The notes under the pieces: model-generated
Seen by the model: the letters and a program-made list of their open reading frames with translations, nothing else
What the model was told of the DNA's origin: nothing
Database searches by the model: none
Program-made: the position numbers and the translations under genes
Shown: positions 25,016 to 35,567 of the stretch, piece after piece
How the letters are laid out: each line of letters opens with the position of its first letter
Numbering within the stretch: position 1 is the first letter of the stretch
DNA from: Fidelibacterota bacterium
GTDB taxonomy: Bacteria; Fidelibacterota; Marinisomatia; SCGC-AAA003-L08; JACNLC01
Assembly (NCBI GenBank): GCA_024277615.1
Contig: JAJRUW010000015.1
Location: forward strand, 1-64,000
Reading direction: 5' to 3'
Length of the DNA: 64,000 nt

Positions 25016-27859
25016 TCATTGTAGAAGAGCCTGCATAACCGCCGTATAAAAGGACCTGCGCACGGCCCACATGCCACCCTTCTCCCGCGTGGGATAAACC
25101 CGGTTTGTCAGCAGAATGATGATGATCTTCCGTTCGGGGTCAATCCAAAGTGAAGTACCCGTAAAACCCAGATGACCGTAAGAAGATTTCGAGAACAGGT
25201 CTCCGGCTGAGCTTCTGTCGTTCCTGGATGGTGTGTCCCAGCCGATAGCGCGGTCTGACCCGGGTGGTAATTCCTGCCGCCGTGTATATTGTCTGATCTG
25301 ACGGCTAGAGAAATAGCGGGTTCCGAGAAATGTGCCGCCGTTAACAAGCATTTGTGCGTACTTCCCGATATCCTCTGCAGTTGAAAAAACGCCTGCATGG
25401 GAAGCAACTCCTCCCATTAACCAGGCATTTTCATCGTGGACTTCTCCCTTGATCTGTCTGTGCCTGAAGATTGAATCATTTTCTGTGGGAGCAATTGACG
25501 GAAGCCATTTTCCCTGAGGATTGTACATGGTGCGGTTCATCCCTAACGGACGGAAGATCCACTTTGCAGCGAGTTCATCGAGCCTTTGCCGGCTGACCTT
25601 TTCGATCACGGCACCCAGTAAAATAATGCCCAAATCACTGTAGGCAAAGTCCGTCCCGGGCATAAATTCAAGGTCACGGGTAAGAATGTCGGCGAGAATG
25701 TCAGTTTTGGATTGGAAATTATCATCGAGAAAATACCGATAATAAGCCGGCAGGCCTGAAGAATGGGTAAGTAGATGCCGCAAAGTCACTACCTCCCGCC
25801 CACCTCCTGTAAATTCCGGATAAAACTGCCGCACTTCCTGGTCCAGTGCAAGCTGATGTTTTGCAGCCATTTTCATGAAAACCGGTGTAGTTGCCAAAAC
25901 CTTCGTCAGTGAGGCGACGTCATAAATAGTTTCCCTGTCAACAGCCGGAGCATTTGGAGCATAGGTTAGCCTGCCAATGCCCTCATCGGTAATTATGTCG
26001 CCATCCTGGGCAATAAAAATTTGAGCCCCGGGAAAAATTTGAGCATCTATCGCTTTATTCAGAATCTGTCTGGCCTGTTCCAGATCATATTGGTGATCCG
26101 CTTTGCCAAATCCCCAGGTTCGCTTTTTAATATTCACACCGTCCCCCCGTCGGTATTCTTCATTGAGGTCCACCGGCAATTTCCCCGAAACGGCAATTCT
26201 GCCCCACAGAGCATCTGCAGCAGCTCTTTGAGAAACAGCACCATAGCCATAGGCACAGAGATAAGTGTCGAGTATGTCATAATCGGGTAAATAGGGACTC
26301 CCAAAGCCAACTGTAACAAAAGAGATATTTTTATCATGGAGATTACTCAACAATTTTTCGTGGCTGGGATCGATTGTTGACAATCCCTTGTTCATTTTGA
26401 TCCGGACCAGCAATGTGACCAAAACTTTATCTGCTTTGGATACCCGCCTTAGAATATCCTCCATTACTGCCGAATCGAGCTTGTCACTGACGAAAATTTC
26501 TTCTACATTGCCGTGTGTCCTCGCAACATCCGAAATAAAGGGATTCAACTGGTCTCTGCCGTTGGCATCCGTAGTGAGAATCAGATGAGCCAGTTTCCTG
26601 ATTTTTTCAGGCTTCAGCGGCAGGTTACCTGAATCTTTGACTACTGTAATAGACTTTTCGGCGATATTTTTTGCAATATTTCGATGTTCAGTAGTACCAA
26701 CATCTTTTTCGACTTCAGACCAGTTTTCAGCGGCTTTTTTATCGAAAAGTCCCAGAGTGGTTTTTAACTTCAGGATCCGGTTTACGGATTCATCGATACG
26801 TTGCTCAGTAAGACGACCTGTGATTACAGCTTCTTCAACAGCATCGATAGTATGCATAACATCCATGGGCAGAAGCAATATATCGGCTCCGGCCTCAATC
26901 GCCCTAACAGCCGATTCGCCGGCCCAGGCAAGCTCTGTAAGTCCACCCATTTCCATACCATCCGTAACAATTACACCGTCAAAGCCCCAGGTGTCCCTCA
27001 ACAGCCCTTTTGTAATTACAGCGGATTGTGATGCCGCCCGGCCTGACGGATCCAGTCCCGGAACTGCAATGTGACCAACCATAATCATCCCGACGCCGGC
27101 CTCCACGGCTTTTTTAAAAGGTTTTAATTCAACGGCTTCCAGTTGTCTTCGATCACCGGGAATGGTCGGCAGACTCGTATGACTGTCCGTCGCAGTGTTG
27201 CCATGCCCGGGAAAATGTTTTGCACAGGCAATCAGACCTTCACTTTGAAGCCCCTTGATAAACCCGGTGCCATACTGGGCAACAATGTCAGGGTCGTCAC
27301 CGTATGATCTAAAATTAATGATGGGATTTTCCGGGTTATTATTCACATCCATAACCGGTGCAAATGCGATTTGGACTCCCAGGCTTTTGGCTTCGACGGC
27401 TGTGACTCGTCCCTGCTGAAATGCCAATTCCGGATTCCCCGTTGCTGCCACTGCCATGTTTGTGGGGAAAAGAGTGCCGCCGCTCAGCCATTGTCCTGTT
27501 CCCCGCTCATAATCTGCCGCTACCAGTAAAGGTACATCAGCCCAATGCTGAAATTCTTCAATATTATAGAATGAACCGTGCACACTACCGCCAAAAGTGA
27601 TGAGACCGCCGATTCCGGACTCAGTGATCCAGCTTCGTAACTGCCGCCTGTACCAATTTTTGTCCGTATAGAAATCTCCCCGGATCCGGACCATGATCAT
27701 TTGAGCTATTTTTTCCCTTAAAGAAAATGACTTGCCGGATATCTGCAGTTTTACGGACTTCGATGCCGGTTCCGGAAGGGTAGTATCCGACAGTGAGGGC
27801 TTGTTTGAGCAATTCAGACTGAAGAGGCAGATTAGAAGGAAGAAACGGAATCTGTTCAT
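25016..27859 (-). CDS. NagZ-type GH3 beta-N-acetylglucosaminidase fused to a class-C beta-lactamase-like domain
   Basis: 947 aa. The N-terminus is a lipoprotein-type signal (FFLLICLFSLNC). GH3 barrel: KHFPGHGNTATDSHTSLP at about 213 supplies the NagZ-specific His/Asp acid-base dyad, and VIVTDGMEMGG at about 298 the nucleophile Asp. A GH3 C-terminal alpha/beta domain spans ~420-580. From ~600 a serine hydrolase domain follows with S-x-x-K in ASLTKVLATT (~648), Y-S-D in FAYSDLGIILLG (~738, YxN variant) and GFTGTS (~896, in place of K-T-G). This fusion is known in Bacteroidetes-type genomes. It should cleave GlcNAc-MurNAc linkages and perhaps bind or cut peptide stems. It heads the symporter-namZ-MFS group. 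Confidence 0.9.
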   Translation of the reverse strand: MNRFRFFLLICLFSLNCSNKPSLSDTTLPEPASKSVKLQISGKSFSLREKIAQMIMVRIRGDFYTDKNWYRRQLRSWITESGIGGLITFGGSVHGSFYNIEEFQHWADVPLLVAADYERGTGQWLSGGTLFPTNMAVAATGNPELAFQQGRVTAVEAKSLGVQIAFAPVMDVNNNPENPIINFRSYGDDPDIVAQYGTGFIKGLQSEGLIACAKHFPGHGNTATDSHTSLPTIPGDRRQLEAVELKPFKKAVEAGVGMIMVGHIAVPGLDPSGRAASQSAVITKGLLRDTWGFDGVIVTDGMEMGGLTELAWAGESAVRAIEAGADILLLPMDVMHTIDAVEEAVITGRLTEQRIDESVNRILKLKTTLGLFDKKAAENWSEVEKDVGTTEHRNIAKNIAEKSITVVKDSGNLPLKPEKIRKLAHLILTTDANGRDQLNPFISDVARTHGNVEEIFVSDKLDSAVMEDILRRVSKADKVLVTLLVRIKMNKGLSTIDPSHEKLLSNLHDKNISFVTVGFGSPYLPDYDILDTYLCAYGYGAVSQRAAADALWGRIAVSGKLPVDLNEEYRRGDGVNIKKRTWGFGKADHQYDLEQARQILNKAIDAQIFPGAQIFIAQDGDIITDEGIGRLTYAPNAPAVDRETIYDVASLTKVLATTPVFMKMAAKHQLALDQEVRQFYPEFTGGGREVVTLRHLLTHSSGLPAYYRYFLDDNFQSKTDILADILTRDLEFMPGTDFAYSDLGIILLGAVIEKVSRQRLDELAAKWIFRPLGMNRTMYNPQGKWLPSIAPTENDSIFRHRQIKGEVHDENAWLMGGVASHAGVFSTAEDIGKYAQMLVNGGTFLGTRYFSSRQIRQYTRRQELPPGSDRAIGWDTPSRNDRSSAGDLFSKSSYGHLGFTGTSLWIDPERKIIIILLTNRVYPTREKGGMWAVRRSFYTAVMQALLQ

Positions 27860-27905
27860 TTATATGGTACTCAATGTTATATTGTGGAGAAAATGCAACC
27901 CTGAT

Positions 27906-30900
27906 TCATTTCACAGGTATGAGGATATTCAGACTTGTACCTTCCCCAAGAGCACTTTCTACCTTGATCTCACCGTCAAATTCCTGCACGATGCTGTGTA
28001 CAACTGAAAGCCCCAGGCCCGTACCGTCGCCGATCTTTTTACCGGTGAAAAAGGGTTCAAGGCAGCGCTCTCTTTCTTCATCTGTCATACCGGTCCCGTT
28101 GTCTTTAACGGTGAATACAACCGCTTTGGCTTTGCGATCGAGGGAGGAGATGAGATCAATATATTTACGATAGTCAAGACCTTGTTGCTCGGCTTTTTTA
28201 TTTACTGCATACTGTGCATTTGACAAGAGATTTACGACGATTTGCTCGAATCGGCGAGAGTCCAGAAATACTTTCGGCAACCCGGCCTGATATTTTTTCC
28301 GCAGCTCTATTTCCTGATCCCTGAATTTCTCAACGAAAAACTGACAGGCTTTTTCCACAGGCTCAGAGACATCTATCTCTTCAATTTCCTGATTGGAGCC
28401 GCTGGCAAAGCCCCGCATATTATCAATGATCTTCGATGCTCTTTCCGTCTGGACAATGATTTCATTGATATCTCTTTCGAGTTGGGAGGGATCATCAAAT
28501 CCATAGGTTGCCATGAGCTTTAGAACATCTGCCTGAGCTCTGATGATCGCCAGGGGCTGATTCAGTTCATGGGCAATCCCTGTTCCCATTTCGCCGAGAT
28601 AATTTAATTTACCATGTTGGATGAGATCAGCCTGTTTTTCTTTTTCTGCCGACTCCTTGTGTTTCATCGAGGAGATATCGAGAATGTAGCTGTAAAACAC
28701 CTTCCTCACCGCACCCCGGTTTGCAGGATGCGCTTTAGTGAATTCATAAACCCAGATTGGTTTCGCTTTCTTCTGGATAACCCGGTATTCCAGTTCCCAT
28801 TGCCTGGCCTCAGTATTCAGCTTGTCATGGATATATTCCAGGACCCTTTCGCGATCTTCTTCGGCGATCTGATCCCTGTAATTAATTGAGCCTTTTACCA
28901 GGTCAGACCTGTCAAGTCCAATTTGCTGAATGTTTTGAGATACATAGGCCGGATGAGCAGATTCATCACCGACCTTTTCCCAACGGATCACCATTACAGG
29001 TCCGCGAACAAAAAGATCCCTCTCCTGTTTTAACTGTTCACAGGTTTTGGACAGTTCACTGGTTTTCTCATCGACCAAAAGATCCATTTTTTCGCTAAGT
29101 ACTCTGATTTTCTCCTCAATCGCTTTACGGTCCGTAATGTCGTTTACAACTGCGTGGAGAAAATATTTTCCGGAGAGTTCGATCCTGCTCAAAGTAAGTT
29201 CACCCACAAAGGGTGTATTGTCCTTCTGCAAAAAATGCCACTCAAATGTCTGAGAACTGCCGCCGTAGGCATACTCGATTTTTTTGAGGAGCTTTTCTTT
29301 CGATTCCTGATTACCAGGCTGCTGCGGCGGTGAAAAATCATAGGGGGCTTTCCCCAGCAGATGATCCCGCCCGGCGCCAAAGAGTTCCAGGGCAGCAGGA
29401 TTGCAGTCGATAAATTGATTCCCCTCCAGCAGGAAAATAGCATTTGATGATGAGTCCACGAGCGAGCGATATTTTTTATCGCTGTCGATAAGGGCGTTTT
29501 CAAATGTCTGATTCACGGATGTGTCTGCAATGACAGCCAGGCTGCCGGCAAGCTTACCGTCCTGGGTAGTGACGGGTACCGCCGTAACTTCCGTTGTTAT
29601 TCGACTGCCGTCTTTGCATGTCCAGTCCAAGTTATATTGCGTTTGAGCTCCCTTTTCGGGATTTACGAACTGACCGGCTGAGAGTGGTGTATCATTTTCG
29701 ATGAAGTCGGTCAGGGGTTTCCCGATGAAGTCTGCCGGCTTATATCCCAAAAGTTTAATCAGGTTTTCATTTGCGAAAGTTATATTGCCACGGTCATCAA
29801 GACGGCATATCCCGTCTTTAACGGTTTGTGCCAGATCATCAAATAAACGGGTAATCTGTTTTAAACCGGCTTTCGCATCATGCAGAGCCCGGTTATCCTT
29901 GATCACACCGTAAGCATGGGACTCACCGTCTTGTTTAATGAGTGCTGCATTTATCACCACAGGGATTTCAGTACCGTCCTTATGTATCAGGCTGGTTTCG
30001 AAAGGTTCGATCTTCTTATGGAGAAACAGATCCGTAACGAGCTTCAGATTTGATTTACGCTTTGTACGCGACACAAGGTCCATGAGAGGAGTATTGAGCA
30101 GGGCATCCGGCTCGTAACCTGTCAGGTGGGTAAATGCCGGGCTCAAATAAATCAGTTTCCCGGTTTTGGTCATTTCGAAAATAATATCGTTGGAGGCGTC
30201 CGTCAGGAATCTGATCTTGCGGTTGAGTTCGGAAATTCTGTCCTGGAATTGTTTTTTTTCTGCCAGGTCACTGATAATACAGACGGTGCCGAGATATTTC
30301 CCTGAGCTGTTGATAATTCTTTTAAAAGTATTGACGGCTTCGAAAGTCTCTCCATTGTGTGTGGCAAATTCAAAAGTATATTCCTGATCTTTCTCTTCTG
30401 CACCAAAGACGCAGCTTTTGAAAATTGAAAGTATTTCTTTTCTGCTGCCCTTTGACCAAAATGGATAAGGAGGTTCGTGTCCCAGGAGATCGGCTTCTGT
30501 AAATCCGGTTAGTTTCTAGAAAGTCCTGCTGACAATTCGAATCCTGCCAATTGGATCCACTACGAAAACACCATCTGCCACACCGTCCATCGTGGCGCTG
30601 CGGATGCTGCATTCCCAGTCGAGCTGTGCATTCAGTTTACGGGTCTCAGTGACATCCTTGATTCGCAACACAATGCTTTTTACACCACCGGCTGCCTCTG
30701 TTTGCGGGAAAACACTCACCCGGTAATCTGTTTCAAGTATTGACTTATCAAGATCAGCGGGCTTACCGGTCACTGCGACTGATTTGATCAATTTCCGCAC
30801 GGCGGATGCCAACTCTTTAGGCAGGTTCTCATATATCGGGACACCCTGAATTTCCTGTGCCGGTTTCCCCGTCAGGTCGAGAGCAAAGTCATTGGCCAAG

Positions 30901-32576
30901 AGTACTACTGCATCACCGTCAAGCAGGAATTCCTGTTCAGCAATTGATGAGTCCAGGATTGTCTGGGCATTACGGATCAACTCAGTGTGCGTTTCACGAG
31001 CCCGGAGTATATTGGTTCTGTCGCGGACGGCCACGATGTACTGATTGTCTCCAAAGCCTGAGATCCTGACCTTCAGCGCCATCTGACGGGAATTTTGTGC
31101 TGCTTCAATTTCAAATGTTTGTAGAGCACTGGAAGCATCTACCTGTTGTAAAGTTTCAACAAAGACCCTTTGAAATTTTTTAAAGACGGGCATTTTAAAC
31201 AGGCTTTTCCCGCTGATTGACTGATCTTTTTCAGCAAGGATGTTAATATTATCGGTGTAGAGTTCTTTAATAAGGCCGTCTTTGTTGATGATAAAAATCG
31301 TTTCGTCGGTAACTGAAAGCAGGGCGGAATTTTGCGCCTCAAGATTTTGGAGTTTTTTGATACTCGAGATATCCGATCCGAAGAATCTGAACAGAGATGC
31401 AGACTCATGTTCTTCGGGAATCGTCATTATTTTCACGGCCAGATTTACAAATTCACCATCTTTCCCCCTGACGGCCAGTTCCAGGTCCACATCTCCGGCG
31501 CCGTCCTTCAGCATGCCGAGTTCTGCTGTCAATATTTTTTTATCTGCAGAGAGCAGTAATTTTTTTAAATCCTGTCCGATAATTTCATCACCGGAAAAAC
31601 CCAGAATATCTTTAACAGCCTGATTCGACCAGGTCACCTGCGATTTTTTATCTATTTCAAAAATCCAGGTTGACACACAATTTTCGATATTTTCCTGCCG
31701 GACGGTCAAGCGCTTCTCTTCCAGCCGGTGTTTGTCAGATATTTCTTCCAGTTCTTTATGAAGGCCCAGTAATTCCCTTTGTATCTTTTCTTTTTCAGTG
31801 ATATCGGTGGCAATCCCTTCCACAAGCAGGACATTCCCGTTGTTATCTTTTTTGGGAATTTCGGACAGGAGCAGTTTTCGGGGTTCACCCGATCTGTGTA
31901 AGAATTCGAGTTCGTATTCGTTTGAAATTCCGCTCAGACTTTTTTTCTGCTGACTGTTAAAATGATCATTTAAAGGATTTTGGCTGAGGTATTCCCGGTA
32001 ATGCAGAATAAAATCAGCGGGTGCATATCCAAGGATTGATTTAACTGAACTGCTGACATTGGAAAATACTTTATCTTTTTGGTATTCGTAGAAGAAATGT
32101 TTATGCTCCAGGACCATATCTACCCGTCGGTAGCTGTCTTTCATGGCCTGTAAGTCTTCTGCCTTCTTTTTCACCTCAAATTGTGCCAGGGTAACCTGAT
32201 TCTGATAGTCCGTCATTGCCGTTGCAAAGTGAACCATCGTAAGCAATTCTTCCGGTCTGTGATCTTTGTTCAGGAAGGACCTGGCGCCCAGATTGTAGCA
32301 GAACCTGACATTCTCATCATTTTCAAAATCGGTAAGAATGATCACGGAAAAAGAAGATCCGGGTTTGATCTCAACCCGGCGGAGAAATTCTAAACCGTTC
32401 ATCACAGAAACAGTGATGTCCAGAATCACGACCGGCGGACGGTGGTCTCTGAAAACATCCAGACCGGCTTTGCCGTTGGAGGCATGCAGAACCTCATAAC
32501 CGGCTCGTATCAATTGTGCAGATACGCGGTCCCGATATTCATCGGATTCATTTATTATCAGAATTTTATTTTCCAC
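27906..32576 (-). pseudogene. Large receiver/multi-PAS histidine kinase interrupted by an in-frame TAG
   Basis: From GTG 32576 the frame encodes a receiver domain at 1-120 (VVILDITVSVMNG, phospho-Asp near 52), several PAS domains with coiled linkers, then a TAG at codon 687 (30516-30518). The same frame continues with KLTGFTEADLLGHEPP, an ordinary PAS continuation in which the codon before K is normally Glu. Further PAS domains follow, then HisKA (IAHELNQPLAIIRAQ, His near 1334) and HATPase (VKDNGTGMTDEE, GDGTGLGLSVVHSI). Total is about 1555 codons. Annotated separately it would appear as two genes, 30516-32576 and 27906-30173; the 340-base gap between them is open apart from the TAG. No membrane segment is visible, so it is a cytoplasmic sensor. 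GAG or GAA to TAG by one base is the simplest explanation. Confidence 0.8.
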
Positions 32577-32743
32577 TTTGTATTCTTTTATTTGCAGAAA
32601 TCAAGTTAACAGATTTGGGAATGTCACTCATTAATAAACCCTCAAATTTACGAAAACCCGACACCTGAGGCCCAGCCTGTAATTATAGCAAGAATCATGC
32701 AATTTCATTTTACAAATTCAATTAGATTTAGCCTGTCCGGAAT

Positions 32744-33838
32744 TCATCTGATATACTTCCTCACAACCCTTTTTGAGACCCCGGTGAGAAATTCATAAGG
32801 CAGCTTTCCATATTGGCGGGCAAAGTATTCAACCCGGGTGTGTTCTTCATCAGCCCCCCAAATTGTAACCATATCTCCTTCTTTAGCCGGACTGCCGTTG
32901 CAATTGACCGAGGTCATGTCCATGGAAACACGACCGGATACCTTTAGGGATGAAGATTTATGAAACAGGACCGCTGAGTTTGAAAACTCCAGTGGAACAC
33001 CGTCGGCATACCCGGCCTGGATCACACCATATTTCCCCTTCCCGGAAACGGTAAATGTTCTGCCATACCCGATAGTATCGCCCTCTCTCATTTCCCTGAT
33101 CAAAACCAGAGGAGCTTTAAACTGCATGACCGGCCGCAGATTCGAATCGATCTGCCGGAAGGGTGAAACGCCAAAAAGTGCCACACCGGGTCTGACCATA
33201 TTGAAATGCGCCTCGGGTTTATCCAGCAAGGCAGCGCTGTTCGCAATGTGGAAAAAAGAAACCGACGGGATAATATGCTTAACAAGGCTGATCAGTTCGT
33301 TAAATCTGTCCAGTTGTTGCTCCCTGAAACCTGATGCTCTGTCTTCCGCAGTGGCAAAATGTGACCAAACTCCCTCCAACTCGACATTTGGTATTTGTTT
33401 CAGTTTCACTAAAACTTCTTTTGTAGCAGAATAGGGAATTCCCATGCGGCCCATACCCGTATCGACTTTCAAATGTATTTTGAGATGAGCCGCAGATTCC
33501 GGTCGATTGCTGATGAGTTCGAGATCATTATAACTGTTGACTGTACATCGCACCTGATCGAATCTACAGGCAGCAAGTATCTGATTGTTGAGTTTTCCCA
33601 AATGCAGGATAGGTTTTTTGACACCCTGTCTGATCAGATCCAATACTTCAGTGAACAGGGCAACCGAAAATCCGAAGATTTCCGTTTTATCGAGTGCTAA
33701 GGCCACCTCGGCAAGTCCGTGACCGTATGCATCCGCTTTAACGACTGCCAATATTTTGGCTTCCCCCACCAGGGACTGGAGATATCGATAATTGTGTTCA
33801 AGATTACTCAGGTTGATTTCGGCAACGGGGAAATACAT
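32744..33838 (-). CDS. alr: Alanine racemase
   Basis: 364 aa, standard length. The PLP lysine lies in ILAVVKADAYGHG (residues ~29-41). LKVDTGMGRMGI, FHIANSAAL, MVRPGVALFG and GDTIGYGRTF with the second catalytic Tyr are all present, and VSMDMTSVNC follows. It makes D-alanine for peptidoglycan. Its ATG overlaps the stop of the BadF-type kinase gene (TAATG), so it is the last gene of the ABC ATPase - permease - kinase - alr unit. Confidence 0.95.
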   Translation of the reverse strand: MYFPVAEINLSNLEHNYRYLQSLVGEAKILAVVKADAYGHGLAEVALALDKTEIFGFSVALFTEVLDLIRQGVKKPILHLGKLNNQILAACRFDQVRCTVNSYNDLELISNRPESAAHLKIHLKVDTGMGRMGIPYSATKEVLVKLKQIPNVELEGVWSHFATAEDRASGFREQQLDRFNELISLVKHIIPSVSFFHIANSAALLDKPEAHFNMVRPGVALFGVSPFRQIDSNLRPVMQFKAPLVLIREMREGDTIGYGRTFTVSGKGKYGVIQAGYADGVPLEFSNSAVLFHKSSSLKVSGRVSMDMTSVNCNGSPAKEGDMVTIWGADEEHTRVEYFARQYGKLPYEFLTGVSKRVVRKYIR

Positions 33839-34812
33839 TATATTTTCCCGACAATTTTTTCAAGCGCTATATCCACGTCAATTAATTTGGCTGCGAGCAT
33901 TGCTGCGCCATAGGCCGGAGATATCTTTGAGAACAGCCAGCTGATTTTATTGAAATCAAATGAGAGGGCATCGTTCAATGTTTGCCGGAAAAGTTCGTTC
34001 ATACACAAGCTGCCGTTGCCACCAAGGACTATATTTTTCTCTTTATATTCCGCTTTCCGAACCAGCTCAAGTATGTATCCGGCAATTTCCTGAGTACCTT
34101 CCTGTATGAAAGACAGCGCCATTTCATTGCCCGAGGCTGCAAGCTCACAAATAGATTTTGTCAGACCGGCTATTATAGGAACCGGATCTTCGGCAGCGGC
34201 ATAGTTTTCAAGAGCGAGGGAAATATCCTTTTCCCCGATATTTTCCAATACAACCTGTTTGAGAGCCATGAAATCTGAGTAGGAATAGACATGAGTCTCA
34301 CCCAGAGCTACACTGATGAGCAGCTTACGACCCATCCAGAAACCGCTGCCCTTATCCCCCTGGTAGTGTCCTGCGCCGGCCGTCCGATGAATTTTGCCAT
34401 CGGGAGTTCTGGCCATGCAAATCACACCTGTGCCCACTGACACAAGAAAACCGGGCACCATGGGACAGGTTACTTCGTAGGCAGCCTCACAGTCGCTGGT
34501 GATCAATGTACTGCGAGTCAGGTTTTCCTTCTCGATCTCCCTGAAGACCATATCCCTGCCAATCGTATCGCTTGAGCCCGCCAACCCCAAACCTATCGCA
34601 TCCACATCGTAAGGCGAGATACCTGCCTGACGGCAGAGGGTGTGTATTAAATTGATAATCCTGCCGGGACATGATTCCCGATGCAGGCTCAGGCTCATTC
34701 CGCCGGATTGGCTCTGAGCCAGCGTTTTGCCCGTATCATCAATTAAAATGCCTGTGCTGTTCGTTGCTCCGCCGTCAACACCGAGTATATAATATCCTTC
34801 TGTCGTACCCAT
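33838..34812 (-). CDS. BadF/BadG/BcrA/BcrD-family sugar kinase (GlcNAc/MurNAc kinase-like)
   Basis: 324 aa. ASKHA-fold kinase with phosphate-1 motif LGVDGGATNSTGILID at the start, GLGLAGSSDT, SDCEAAYE, a phosphate-2/adenosine region LVSVGTGVICMA and NIVLGGNGSLC. The family includes eukaryotic-type GlcNAc kinase and bacterial MurNAc/GlcNAc and glucosamine kinases. Given NamZ, the NagZ-type fusion and the symporter 9-15 kb away on the same strand, phosphorylation of salvaged GlcNAc or MurNAc is the best inference. It overlaps the permease gene by one base and alr by one base. No MurQ etherase is in the window. Confidence 0.82.
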   Translation of the reverse strand: MGTTEGYYILGVDGGATNSTGILIDDTGKTLAQSQSGGMSLSLHRESCPGRIINLIHTLCRQAGISPYDVDAIGLGLAGSSDTIGRDMVFREIEKENLTRSTLITSDCEAAYEVTCPMVPGFLVSVGTGVICMARTPDGKIHRTAGAGHYQGDKGSGFWMGRKLLISVALGETHVYSYSDFMALKQVVLENIGEKDISLALENYAAAEDPVPIIAGLTKSICELAASGNEMALSFIQEGTQEIAGYILELVRKAEYKEKNIVLGGNGSLCMNELFRQTLNDALSFDFNKISWLFSKISPAYGAAMLAAKLIDVDIALEKIVGKI

Positions 34813-35567
34813 TATTTTTTCCTGAACAAGGTGCTGGAGAGGCTTCCATTGATCAAAAACGTTATCAGGCCGAGAATGAGTGTAGTGATACCGGCCCCGG
34901 GAGACCCTTCATGATGAAGCATGATGCTGTGAGCCCTGGTAATACAGTCAATAACTGGGATGCTTCTCAGTATGCCGGCATAAGAATCGGGAAAGTTTTC
35001 CAGCGGTATGAACCCGCCGCTCCCCAATGCAAAAAATAAAAACAGGATCATGGTAATTATTACCTGAAACTCACTGCTTTTCAACCACGAACCAAGAGTA
35101 TTGCCTGCAACTGCTGAAAAGAAGATTACCGGAATAATTTGCAGCGAGAGCAGGATCATTTTATCCGCTACGATAATCTCGTTGGTGATTGTGCTGATCA
35201 TGATGATTGCAGCGAAAAACTGCACCAATCCGAGTATAAAAGCCCAGAGAATTAGACCGGTCTGAACCCTCCAGATGGAAACTGGAGATTTGAGATACAG
35301 ATCCAGCATATTATTTTCGAATCTGATTTTTCTGATCTCGGTGTATGCGGTTGTAAACGCTGCATAAGAGGCTGTTATCAACCAAATACCCGGAGTTACC
35401 CAATACAGATAATTGAGTTGGCTGACACTGGGTATGAGACGGTAAAGCGGCATTGCAAGCAGCAGGAACAGAAAAACCGGCAATAATATGAGACTGAATA
35501 TATTAACGATCAGCGAATTTTTATACGCTATCAACTCTCGTTTGATGACAATAAAAACGTATTTCAA
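34812..35567 (-). CDS. ABC-2 type exporter permease
   Basis: 251 aa, six predicted transmembrane helices, starting MKYVFIVIKRELIAYKNSLI, which is the cytoplasmic interface helix of ABC-2 permeases. LNYLYWVTPGIWLIT and GFIPLENFPDSYAGIL fit the family (drug, polysaccharide or Na+ exporters). It is coupled by a 4-base ATGA overlap to the ATPase gene upstream. The substrate is unknown. Nearness to the amino-sugar kinase may be only positional. Confidence 0.85.
   Translation of the reverse strand: MKYVFIVIKRELIAYKNSLIVNIFSLILLPVFLFLLLAMPLYRLIPSVSQLNYLYWVTPGIWLITASYAAFTTAYTEIRKIRFENNMLDLYLKSPVSIWRVQTGLILWAFILGLVQFFAAIIMISTITNEIIVADKMILLSLQIIPVIFFSAVAGNTLGSWLKSSEFQVIITMILFLFFALGSGGFIPLENFPDSYAGILRSIPVIDCITRAHSIMLHHEGSPGAGITTLILGLITFLINGSLSSTLFRKK

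Noticed and set aside
27906-32576. Two separate sensor genes, or genome-wide TAG reassignment
   Set aside because: The frame and PAS domain continue across the TAG, so one ancestral gene is the simpler reading. TAG is a genuine stop at several other genes, so the code is not changed.
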